Source: Amoebophrya sp. A120 (Eukaryota > Sar > Dinophyceae > Syndiniales > Amoebophryaceae). From it: a stretch of 64,000 nt of DNA. The translations under genes and the position numbers were made by a program. Below, piece after piece: positions 53,836 through 63,999 of this stretch; position 1 is the stretch's first letter; the number at the start of each line of letters is the position of its first letter. The stretch spans positions 7,199,794 through 7,263,793 of the forward strand of contig CAJINV010000001.1 in the NCBI GenBank assembly GCA_905178155.1, in the 5' to 3' direction. The notes beneath the pieces were generated by a model that had not been told where the DNA came from, did no database searches, and saw only the letters and a list, made by a program, of their open reading frames with translations.

Positions 53836-56560
53836 TCAACGTTGCGAGCCATCGCCTTTTCGGAGCGACGGGTCGTACAACACGTTGGTTTGCAGTGGAA
53901 TTTCCGGCTTTCCGCCCGTGACGCGCATCGCACTGGGGCCCGCATTGCGGGCGCTGGGGTCTCGAATGACCTGCGTGCCGCCGGTGTAGCGGTCGAATTC
54001 CGGGGAGCCTGCTAGCAGGTCGTAGAGCTGGGCGTCGTTGCGCTGCATTTGGGTTGTCGGCGTCCGTTCGTACCGAGACGGGTCCTTCATGATCGGTTGG
54101 ACTGTGCCCGTTGGCCTGCCGCCCGTCGGCCGTGCCGGAACCACTTGCGAGGAGTCCCGTTTGCTGTTGATGCGCACTTTCGTCGCAACAACATCGGTTT
54201 GCGACGCCTCGACGCTGGGCGGAAGCCCGGCCAGTTGCGAAAAAGCTCCTTGGACGCGGCCGGGCGGCTTGCCGGCCGGCGCCGGGAATTTTTGCGGGGT
54301 GTAGTTGACGGACGCGGGCGGGCTGTCCAGCGGGCCGACATCGAGCATGTCGTAGCTGTGCGCCGCGGCCGGCAGCGTCCCTGCAGCCGTCGCCGCTACG
54401 GTGTACGGTGGCGAGGCAACGCTGCTGCCGGGTCGAACTGCCGTGCCCGCCGCTCTCACCGACGCGGGCGGGTTTGACAGCAGGGTGTTGGCCGCAGTTC
54501 TGACCGACGCGGCCGGTGGCACCGTTCCCGTCGTTCGGACCGACGCAGGCGGCACCGTTCCCGTTGTTCGGACCGACACGGGTGGCACCGTTCCCGTCGT
54601 TCGGACCGATGCGGGCGGCACGGACTGGACCATCGCCGCGGTTCGTTCTGACGGCAGATGGGTGCCAGAGGTCGCCATGGGCGGCGCGACGGACGACTTT
54701 TTGCTGGGGCGCTGGCTTGCTCCAACCGTTCCGACCGAGGCCGCTCCCGGCTGCTTCGTGGTCCGACTGTTCAGTGCCCCCGCGGTCTGCGACGGATTGC
54801 TGTAGTACGCGTTGCCCAATTGCGATCCTGCCATCTCCTCCTGCTCCATCACGATCACCGTCGTGGAAGCCTTCTTCTTCTTGGAAGAGCGGCGCTCAGA
54901 AGCTTGTGCGCTTTGCTTCGATGACTGCGGGGACGGCGGCTGAGATGCATCCAACGCCCCGTAGGTCGGAACAATCACCGGCACGCCGACGGACGGCTGC
55001 TGCTGTTTGGAAAAACCTTTGGGTTTGCCCCCGGAAGAAGGCGTGCCCTTGTACAGCGCATTTTGTGGCATCGGCATGTTCATGTTGACGTTGCCCTTTC
55101 CGTACGGGTAGTTGTCGAAGTTTTTGCCCGCATTCTTGCCCATGTTGTACATGTTGGCCTGCGCTTGTTGCTGGTCCCCGTAAAACGCCGCTTCCATCGC
55201 CGCCTCCTCCTCCTCCTGTTGTTGTTTCCACTGCTGAAATCCGACGGAATTCGCCCCCATTTCCTTGCGCATCCTGCGGGCGTCCTTCGCTGAAACTCCT
55301 GCTCCGTAGTAGTCGCAACACCACCCGCAGGTTGTGGCGCAGCTCTGGGGCCCCTCCGCCTCTTCGCGGGCCAACCGCTCGAGTTCTGCGGGCGAGAAAA
55401 CCCGGTCTCCGTTTTCGTCCAGCTCCTCTTTGAAGGCCTCATTAAGGGCCAAAATGATCGGAAACGAGCACCCACCGATTGCGACCGCAGCGAGAAGCCA
55501 CACACGCAGGAGGGGGATCTCGCCACCGACATCGTTCGCGCAGCAAAGGTACAGGCAGACGGCCAGCGTCTCTGCGCTCAGGATAAAGGCAATCGTCACC
55601 ATGAGCAAGAGCTTTTGACGACTGAAAAACACCGTGGTCAGGTAGCACATAAACACCATAGCCACAAATTCGATTGAGGCCACCGTGATGAAGCCCCCCT
55701 TGTGGATCCAAAGCTGTCAATTTTGGGTTAAGTTTGGTGAAGAGAGGGTGAGTTTTTTGCGCCCATATTAGAAGTGGCAGATTGATTATATTTATTACCC
55801 TTTCTTTTCGCCGAGTTCTTTACCGATTGCAATTTCTGTTTGTATGCAGACGCACGGTGGCATTGCGCAGCAAAGAAAGTAGAAAGTTTTACTATTTTAT
55901 CAAACCCAGACCCGTCAACAAAATGGATTTCAATCTATGCAAATGCGATATGGGCAAACTACAGAGTAAGCACAATCTAGTGAGTACCAGTGTCAGTTCG
56001 GGTTCTGGACCCCCAGGAATCGCCGAAGGATCGACCATGACGGGGTTGTTCTCGCCCCCAACCACGTCGTCCCTTGCCACACCGCCACGGACGAGCAGAA
56101 CAATCCAGTAGGCAACGCGCAAAGCGAGCAGGAGGGCCCCCACCCCCATCCAAATGTGCCCCGTGCTCATGTTCCGCTTTCCGTTGGGTCGCGCGGCCCA
56201 CAAACAGCACAACATTTTCCCTGTTCTTGTCGATGTTCCTGTACTCCGTTTTTGTTTTGTCGGTGGTTGCGCTGGTCCGGTTTTTTTTGTTTCTTTTCTT
56301 CTTCGTGCAACAAGGAAAAGCTGCACAACTTCTTGCCTTGGTTGTTCTTTTACTTTTTAGACAAACACCACACGGTTCTCCTGGTCGATGCCTCCCGGAC
56401 CCTCCGTTTGCTCCGCGAACTGCGCAAAGAGGTAGTAGGCCCGGATTGCGTGCGGGTGTTCGTAGGAAAAGTAAAACGCGATAGTGAAAATCAACACGAT
56501 TAAATGCCAGAAAATATGCGAAACTAACAGATAATCGTGCGGAAGGTAAAAGAAGTCCAT
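53836..56560 (-). CDS. five-pass membrane protein with long disordered Pro/Thr/Gln-rich tail, 752 residues
   Basis: Exons 56560-56369, 56176-55988 and 55713-53836 join in phase (753 codons). Exon 1 holds the first membrane segment (VSHIFWHLIVLIFTIAFYF) and exon 2 the second (GVGALLLALRVAYWIVLLV). Exon 3 adds three more (about MVFMCYLTTVFF, LLMVTIAFILSAETLAVCLY and VWLLAAVAIGGCSFPIILAL). After residue 230 there is an acidic stretch, a Cys cluster (CATTCGWCCDYYG), then about 490 residues of disordered Gln/Asn/Met- and Pro/Ser/Thr-rich sequence with an 11-residue tandem repeat. I do not recognise the family. The compact four- or five-helix N-terminus plus a presumably cytoplasmic tail suggests a scaffold or sensor, but that is inference. 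Confidence 0.72.
54494..54640 (-). repeat. 33-bp tandem repeat inside the five-TM gene
   Basis: About four units encode PPASVRTTGTV with small variations (PPVSVRTTGTV, PPAASVRTAAN). The repeat keeps the reading frame. Confidence 0.8.
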
Positions 56561-57867
56561 GCCACAGGAAAGATGGGGGCTTTCACTGGGCGGAGCGGAG
56601 CAGATTGCAGTAGAATGTGACGTAGCGTCATCTAGTTTAACAGTTTACTATGTTGAAAGGCAAACGAGTTGGAACCACTAGCATTGGCAATGATTCGATT
56701 TTATTTGTAAAATCGCAAGTACGCGATTGTCAATAATTGAAAGACAAACTAACTTCGTTAATTGTATAGGCTGCAAATAGCAAAAGCCCTGCAGACATGA
56801 AAGCTATGGGGATTAAATCTCCACGGGTCTGCTGCTGCATTTCGATGCGAAAGGGAGAAGATAGAAAGACGTCATTCGCATGCTTTCGTAGAAGTAGATG
56901 CTCTTCTTCTGTGAGAGACGCACGATAAGACCAAGCACGCGTGTTCTTGTACGACCAGAAGCAGAAGTGCTGGCACTATGTATTGAACGATCAACAGAAT
57001 CAGAAGATGCACGACAGAAGATAGAGGCGGAGACCACCTCGAGTACTATGGCACACTCTACCGAAGAGCAGAAACGCTCCGCACGTCACCGAACTTCACG
57101 AAGAGTAGCAGAATCACGACGGTCAAGCACGAGTACGTACGGCTAGTGAACGAGGTGAAAGACACATCGTAGGTGCTGACATAACTTTGAAAGCGAAACC
57201 GACAACGAAGCCTGAAATGCAACGACCGATGAAGAAAATAGGCACGGCTACGGCTAGAGTGCTTTTTGTTGATGATGTTTGATACTTACTTACAGCCAGT
57301 ACGAGTCATCTTCATGGACTGAAGAGCGAGCGCTTTAAAACCAAACCAATACTTAGTTCTGAAACACGCGAAAGGACCAAGGTGACACATTACTGGCGAT
57401 ACACTTTTGCTTGTTTTTTTTCGTCCCGATCAGGTCTCGCTCCCCGCTTGAAGCCTTTGCTTCTCTGTGTGCGGGTCCTGCGACAAATGCATTTACATAT
57501 GGAATAGAGCTAGAAGACTCTGATTGTGCTTTCCACTACAGCATCCGCGAAAGAACCGAACTATCTTTACATTTCGGAGCGGCATTTTTCAACGGACGGA
57601 TTCTCACAAGTCGCTTGGCAAGAGCGGCTAGCCAGGAACGACCTGTACCAATGGTGTCCTCGTCGTGATTCTCCAGCCGCTACGGAAAAGAAAATTGAGT
57701 GAGTCTTTAGTGTACAAAAAAAATTTCCATTGCTTGACCGTTCATTGATGAATATCGTCGACACAATGAAAATCTGCTGTCACGACCGACCTACGAAAGT
57801 GTACGTCGTCGTCCCATAGTAGAGAATAGCCTGCTCGTGAGCTGCTGCACATATGCATGCTTCATTT
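56561..57867. other. intergenic spacer
   Basis: 1.3 kb between the UGDH gene and the five-TM gene. Short + strand frames at 56898-57146 and 57411-57668 lack domains and run against the direction of all neighbours. I do not call them genes. Confidence 0.4.
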
Positions 57868-60800
57868 TTAAATTTGATATGGACCACCATTGTCCTCCAT
57901 TGTGTAACTCCGCCTCGTGCTGGTGGTGTATCTTCTCGACTTCCCGATTGCGTGCACTTCGAACCCGATTTCCGCTAGCTGTGTGTGGTTCAGCAAATTT
58001 CTGCCGTCAAAAACAAAGGCCGGCTTCTGCATTTTTTCGTAAAGTTCGGCGTAGTTGTACGTCTGAAACTCGTCCCACTCTGTCAGAATCACGATGGCAT
58101 GCGCGCCGTCGCACGCCTCCTGATAACTCCCGCACAATTTGAACCGGCTCTCCGAAACCTCCACGTCATGGAGCTTGAACTCCAACAGTGCGTCTGATCA
58201 TGTGTGTTTTATTTCGTGGGATTGAAGGGTATAGCAGTGGCGCGTCATCTTCTACTTCAGACGCAAATGCGTGTGATTCGCTTTAAGAGGAGTTGCAGTT
58301 GCAGAGCAGGGTCCCTACTACAGCTTTATGGCGCTTCTAGTCTTGTATCGTCGGCAGAAACTATGTGCACAGATTGACAAGTATGTATACCTTTGATTTC
58401 GACCTTGGGGTCGTACACGTGGCAGATGGCACCGTCTTCCATCAGGAGCTCGCACACACGAATCGCGGGCGTCTCCCGCACGTCCCCCGTGTCTTTTTTG
58501 AAGGCGAAGCCGAAAATGGCGATCTTTTTTCCGTTCACCGTGTTGAACATGCTCTCAATCATGTTGTGCGTGAACGCGTCTTTTTGTCGGTCGTTCATGA
58601 TCACCTGGTTGTGGCGGATAAGTTTGTAGAAAAGCAGGGAGTGTGCAACATTTGACGCGAACAAAACACTCTTCGCGTCTGTTTTTCCTCTCAGAACGCG
58701 GCGGCCGAACAAGAAAAAAAACATCCTCTAGTTGCACACCAAACGCAGATTCTGTACCACTTGCTCCCAATAGTCCGCCACGTCCTTGAGGCCAAACTGG
58801 TGACAGAGGTACACGAGGTTCAGGATGTCTTTCTGGAAACAGCTCCCACCAAAACCGATACTCGCTTTCAAAAACTTCGGCCCTATCCGGCTGTCCATGC
58901 CGATGGCGTTTGCAACCTGGTGCGAGAAACCAGCGAAAATTAAAATTTCTGAGCAGCTGAAAAAATGATAAGAAATCTAAATCTTACAGAGGAACGCATC
59001 TACTCAAAAATCTATTATTTTACGTTGCAAATACTCATGCAGCTGCTAGGCATAGCCACAGGGACAAAACAGTTGTACTTACCTCCGTGACATCTGCCCC
59101 GGTTTTTACACACAGCTGGGAGATTGCATTGATGCTACTCACGCGCTGCGCCAGGAAGGCGTTCGCCTATCCTGAGTAAAAACGTACCCACACCAGAGTC
59201 AGGATGGGGAATCTGCTAGACAAATCAGCCAGCTTTGGTTGTTTGGCATGACAAGTTTGTCCGCGTAGTGTAGTGCTGTTTGAGCTAGTTTAGCAGCATT
59301 ACAGATCTAGTATCTCGTGCTGATTGGAGCATGACAAATTTCAAAACCGCATTAGAAAACGCTTCTCATGGGGCTCCGCATGAGAAACATTTTAAGCATG
59401 CAGAGTTGCATGACAACTATGGTGTGGGTACGTTTTTACTCAGGATATCGCCACCAGCTTACTCAGTTCCGACGACCAGAGGTTCGTCGTGAGGATCTTG
59501 TCTATCAAATGCAAAAATGTCTGGGTCTGGAAAAATTGGAATCTGTAATGCGTGTCTTCCACTCCTGTAAAATCTGTATTGCGTAGCCGACAACAGCGCG
59601 AATTCTTTGTCATGCAGAAACGCAGTTTCTCATGCGCATTACACATGAGAAGGCGTCCTGAAAATTTGTCATGCTTGACTGCACTCAGCAGTATGCTCAA
59701 TCATCGCCACTTGGCATCACAAGTTTCCAGACCCAGACACTTTTACATTTGATATTGTCCCGTGGCACCCAATTTGCGTACACATCGGCGAGCACATCCA
59801 AAGAATCAAGTCCGGGACGATTCTGCGGACCCCCGATGAGTATTCTGTCAAAAGTTTTTCGGCTTTCTACTACCGCGCTCCGACTGAAAGCGAACTGGTG
59901 GTGAAACTGCATCCACTGCTTCTGGTATGTTTTACAAACTTCTTGTGCACATGAATAAAAACTTAAACTTCCCAACTTACCTGTCTGGTGCCGTGAGGTC
60001 CTTGATTGCCGTTCCCTCCGCGAGAAACTCTGGGTTAGACAAAATAACAAACTTTGAGTTGTGCGTCCCGCTGTTCAGAACCTAAATTTTTGAAATGCGA
60101 TGAAATCGTTTTATACTTTGATCATCCAGCGGCACACGAGCTTCAAATTAAAACCACTTTTAGCAGTCGGCCAGCCGCCCTCAACCTTATGGTCGATTCG
60201 AACGCCGATGAAAGAATTAGAATAGTGAGAGAGTAGATTTGAGAATACGGTGTCGGTGTGATGGATTAAAGTGAAGTAAGTACCCTGTCCAATGCAGCTG
60301 CGGTCTTGACTGGCACGGTGGACTTTTCTACCACGATTTTCTCCTTTGTGGCTACCTTTGCAATCGTGCGCCCTACCAATTCCCAGTATTTCAAATCGGC
60401 TGCTCTACCGGCACCGAGACCCTGAAGGAAGGTGGAGGGACGATAAATTCATGCAGATGCAGATGCATGCGCTTTGCAGCACTCAGTGGCGAGAACACTT
60501 TTTCTGAGCACCAATACCAAGCGACAGCACATCCTACCAAGAAAAACGAAGACAAACTGTACGGATTTTTTTGTTGGTGTGTTCACGGAGACGAAGATGA
60601 TGTCGCATTCTTTTATCGCCTTTTCCACCTCGGTTGAAAAAAACAGGTTCTTGCCCCTCGTTTGCTCCACCACCTCCTGCAGCCCCGGCTCATAGATAGG
60701 AAGTTCGGGTGAATTCCACTTGGCTATTCGCGCCTCCGCAATGTCCACGACGTGCACTTGTATGTGAGGACAATGCTTCGCGATCATCGCCATCGTCGGC

Positions 60801-61207
60801 CCCCCGACGTAGCCGGCTCCAACGCAACATATCTTCGTCTTGTTGATCGACTTTATGAAGTTTTCGTCGTTCGTCGGCGTCGACTATCAAATGCAAGAAT
60901 GTCTGGGTCTGGGAGGATTGAACTTGTGATGCTAACTTCGGAATCTAAGAAGCTCTGTATTGCATGACAAGCAAGAGGAGTCTAGATTGTGCTACGCGGG
61001 GAGGGCGTTTGTCATGCGGAGTAGGCATTAGGAAGCCCTTTAAAAATCTGTGATGCAGATGCTAGGGCGTGCATTATAGCCGTCCTGGGTCATGCAAAAC
61101 ATGCACCACAAGTCTCAGAGTCAGAATCTTCCAGACCCAGACACTTTTACATTTGATATCGACATTGGCTCGAAGTTTGATGCGCGGATGTTGAAACAAT
61201 TCGGCAT
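57868..61207 (-). CDS. UGDH: UDP-glucose 6-dehydrogenase
   Basis: Ten exons join in exact phase to 507 residues: 61207-61159, 60879-60563, 60421-60284, 60081-59981, 59844-59755, 59497-59448, 59162-59083, 58916-58758, 58604-58391 and 58193-57868. The enzyme oxidises UDP-glucose to UDP-glucuronate with two NAD+ in the cytosol, supplying precursors of glycans. The N-terminal Rossmann motif [11 protein letters not shown] (residues 33-43) binds NAD. Other family blocks are [72 protein letters not shown], the catalytic-Cys motif [10 protein letters not shown] (Cys about 301), [14 protein letters not shown] and [18 protein letters not shown]. The length is near the human 494. Introns 1, 5 and 6 are complete inverted-repeat elements; the other six are ordinary short GT-AG introns. 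Confidence 0.96.
59168..59447. mobile_element. introner-like element, family B (280 bp)
   Basis: The left end is TATCCTGAGTAAAAACGTAC followed by CCACACC. The right end mirrors it (GGTGTGGGTACG, then TTTTTACTCAGGATA). The direct repeat TCGCC flanks it (59163-59167 and 59448-59452). It is intron 6 of UGDH: excision gives ..CTG GTG GCG A|AC GCC TTC... Several GCATGACAA words lie inside. Confidence 0.94.
59503..59754. mobile_element. introner-like element, family A copy 3 (252 bp)
   Basis: The left end is TATCAAATGCAAAAATGTCT and the right end is CCAGACCCAGACAC then CATTTGATA. The direct repeat TTGTC flanks it (59498-59502 and 59755-59759). It is intron 5 of UGDH: excision restores ..CCA CGG GAC AA|G ATC CTC... 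It lies only 50 bases of exon away from the family B element. Confidence 0.95.
60885..61158. mobile_element. introner-like element, family A copy 4 (274 bp)
   Basis: The left end is TATCAAATGCAAGAATGTCT and the right end is CCAGACCCAGACAC then CATTTGATA. The direct repeat TCGAC flanks it (60880-60884 and 61159-61163). It is intron 1 of UGDH: excision gives ..CCA ATG TCG A|CG CCG ACG.., which links the short first coding exon to the NAD-binding domain. Confidence 0.95.
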
Positions 61208-62320
61208 GGAGGTGCGTCAAAAACGAAAAATCCACGATATAAATCCGTAGTGTCTGCTTTCTGCTCAAGACAACACGGCACCGTGCCAGCTGACCGTGTC
61301 AGTCTATCGTGTTTTGCCTTTACTTAGGACTCGAAAAATGAATCAATAAAAATAAATCAAATTTCGTGTTGTACTAAAATTTTTTGCGCGGACGACTTCT
61401 GTGTCTGTGAAACACACCACGAATATGATCCATACGACGTTCGGGCTCGACGCCAGCACCCCAGTAACTGACAAAATAAGGGGGAAAAATCAAGGGAAAA
61501 GACGATCAAAGGAAATGAGGATCACGATCTCTTGCTCTCCGTGCAGAGCATCTAGAAATTATACCAGAAGTAGATCCAAGCAAGCACGATGCTGCAAAGT
61601 CGTCTAAAACAGCAAAAAAGAATGACCCTCGCAATGACGAAGGAAGATAGACGACGGAAACAGACACCGAGCAAGAAGACAATACTTTGCTTCAAAAAGA
61701 TCCATCTGCGTTATCAGTCTCTTCACTTGATAGATTTCGAACAGGAAAAAACTTTCGCTAGATGGCAAATTTCATCCCCACTAGCGTCCTTACCGTGTAT
61801 GTGTTGGTCCACCTTTACATTTTTGAGTTCTTGCTTGATTTTGTCGCCTGTTGTTCGTTGTTGATTCTGATCACTTCGAGTCGTTTAGTTACGAAAGTTT
61901 TTGGATTTTTTTCGTGTGCCGTTGCCGGTCAAACACAAAGCTGGTCTGCGCTGCGACTCTTCCATCTTGGTTTCATTTTGGCAGAGAAGCTAGTCGGGGG
62001 GCCCTTGTGCATGTTCGGCTCTGCGAGCCTTCGCCACGAATTTTCCCAAAAAGAAGAAATTCCTCGGTCAACGCGGAAACCAATCCACTAGCTCTCACTT
62101 CCGCCTGCTGATGCTGTGCACCACGTCACCACGCATCAGCTTCTCTTCCACCTCGCGTGTCGATTTCTCGTTTCGAGTTCTCCTGTTCGCGCTTGCACCA
62201 AATTCAAAGGACAAAACCGCCTGTAATGTCGACCTTCACGCCAATACGCAGCAGGAGCCGGCGCAAGCAGGTGCACTTGTAGCAGGATTACTGTCGGGCT
62301 GCTCGTAGCGCGCAAGATTG
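61208..62320. other. intergenic spacer
   Basis: 1.1 kb between the SNARE and UGDH genes. A + strand frame at 61762-62091 encodes a hydrophobic stretch, but it lacks a family match and runs against the local gene direction. I do not call it. Confidence 0.4.
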
Positions 62321-63240
62321 CTACTTCATCCACTTGAAGTAAATGTAGAGTGTTACAAACAGCACCATGGAAATGGTGATGCCCGCATAGACGAGAATCT
62401 TGTCCTCCAGATGCCGCCTATCGATGCGGTTGACCAGACCGGTTCCGCGGCCGACAGATTCTATCACAGAAACCATGCGAGTTGCAGCGCCGGCGAGTAT
62501 CGCGTTTTGGTTCTGCAATCGGGATCGAGATTCATGGCCCTGTAGATTTGGAGCGGGAAAGGTTTTAAAACAAGGATCATCAAGAAAGCGAACATAACGC
62601 CAGATGATCCCGGAACAAGTGCTTGCTTCGAGTTAGCATCTCATACGTACTAGACGTAAAGAACTTCATCAAGAATAAATCAGTACCATTTCCAGCAGAT
62701 CATCCAGCTGCCTGTCGACGTCGCGTATTCGATTTCTTTCCGTCAGCAATTTGCTTCTGTCGTCGTTCACGCGGGCGTCGCGGCTCCCGACCAGGTTGTC
62801 CTGGTCCATTTGCTGTTGCCGAATGTCCTCAATTTTGTGCGGCTCAAGCGACGCTCGTATTGTCGACTTGTCATCGGTCAACTGGTTTAGATACCTGTCC
62901 CACTTGCCTCGCCCGCCCGGTAGGTTTTTGCCGCCCCGTTTCACTTCGGTCTCGAATACCGCATACGCATCGCCTGATTGGACATGAGAAGAAAAAAAGA
63001 TTTTCATGGTTTTTCTATACGCAACATCAACACTAAAACCTGTGTGGAGGAAATACTAGAGGCCGTGTTGATCTACAACTCAGAACAAACAAGTATACCG
63101 AATTCTTTTTCCAGTCCTTGTAGCCGCTGTCGTTTTGCAACCGGAAGTCGCTGCCCGACCTCGATACTGTCCAGCTCGGTATCGATCTCGTTCTTGCGCG
63201 TGATGCATTTTTGATACAAACTGGTCACGTCGACGGCCAT
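62321..63240 (-). CDS. Golgi Qb-SNARE (membrin/GOS28 type)
   Basis: Three exons, 63240-63099, 62973-62687 and 62539-62321, join in phase with GT-AG introns to 215 residues, the usual size for membrin. It starts MAVDVTSLYQKCITRKNEID. The SNARE helix spans about residues 120-190 (SKLLTERNRIRDVDRQLDDL, then QNQNAILAGAATRMVSVIES). After NRIDRRHLEDKI there is a single C-terminal membrane anchor (YAGITISMVLFVTLYIYF) and a very short tail, so it is tail-anchored. The region RIDRR..EDK..YAG before and into the anchor is most like membrin (GOSR2/Bos1), while the LLTERNRI stretch recalls GOS28. Either would act in ER-Golgi or intra-Golgi fusion. Confidence 0.78.
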
Positions 63241-63681
63241 GGTTGCAGGTTCAGTAATCAATCCTCCCTAAGAATTAAAATTTTCTATCCAAATCTACTT
63301 ATATTTCCGCGCAGGTGAAAAAGCATGCGAGAGACATGATCTAGAACTAGAAATCAAACATCGTACGAGGAAATAGGTCACGAACCGCGGATAGTTGTAG
63401 CTGGGCAAGAGGCGTACTACTGTGTGACAAATAGTTTAACAAAAATGAGTCTTATTCGTTGTTGAAAAATCTCTCTGAATGCAGTTGAGACCGGGCGCAG
63501 CAGCGGCTTTCTTTTGTCTGCGTTTCTTTGAGATCCATTTCTTTTTGCGTTTTCTATATTGGAGGCGGGACCGTTCGCATACACATACACTCGAAAACAT
63601 CACGGTAAACTCAAGCCGCAGCACCTCTACCAGTCCCCAGCGCAATACGTTTTGGCTATGCAGGCTGCGCAAGCAAAAAGA
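63241..63681. other. intergenic spacer
   Basis: 440 bases between the SNARE gene and the partial gene at the right edge. No feature is recognised. Confidence 0.4.
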
Positions 63682-63999
63682 TTATCGAGCACTGCGGTTC
63701 ATCAGAAACAGGCGTAACGGTTCGAGTAAATCGCGCAGTAGGGCATCTCTTGTAGGAGAGAGCGGAATTCTCTGGATCCATTCCTTGCACCCAGCCTCAT
63801 GCTCGTCGTCCATCAGGAGCAGCAACTCTTCCGCGATTTGCAAAAGGCTCCCGTCGCGAGAGTCCGACTGCCTTGCAATCTCACTTTGCACGGCCGAGTA
63901 GGTGGCACTCAAGGCATCGACGAGCGACGCCGGCGGTAGCTGCGACAGGTTTTTCGCGGTGAGAGGATATGCTGCGACTGCAGCGATTTCCTCAACGGC
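63682..63999 (-). CDS. C-terminal part of a gene cut by the right edge
   Basis: The - strand frame is open from the edge of the window to a stop at 63682 (about 105 residues). It reads as helical sequence (EIAAVAAYPLTAKNLSQLPP, then LLQIAEELLLLMDDEHEAG, then RDALLRDLLEPLRLFLMN). The family is not recognised. The direction agrees with the other - strand genes. Where the exon begins is outside the window. Confidence 0.5.
   Translation of the reverse strand, partial: AVEEIAAVAAYPLTAKNLSQLPPASLVDALSATYSAVQSEIARQSDSRDGSLLQIAEELLLLMDDEHEAGCKEWIQRIPLSPTRDALLRDLLEPLRLFLMNRSAR

Noticed and set aside
61762-62091. Hydrophobic 109-codon + strand frame
   Set aside because: It runs against all neighbouring genes, has no family match, and has no splice or start context.
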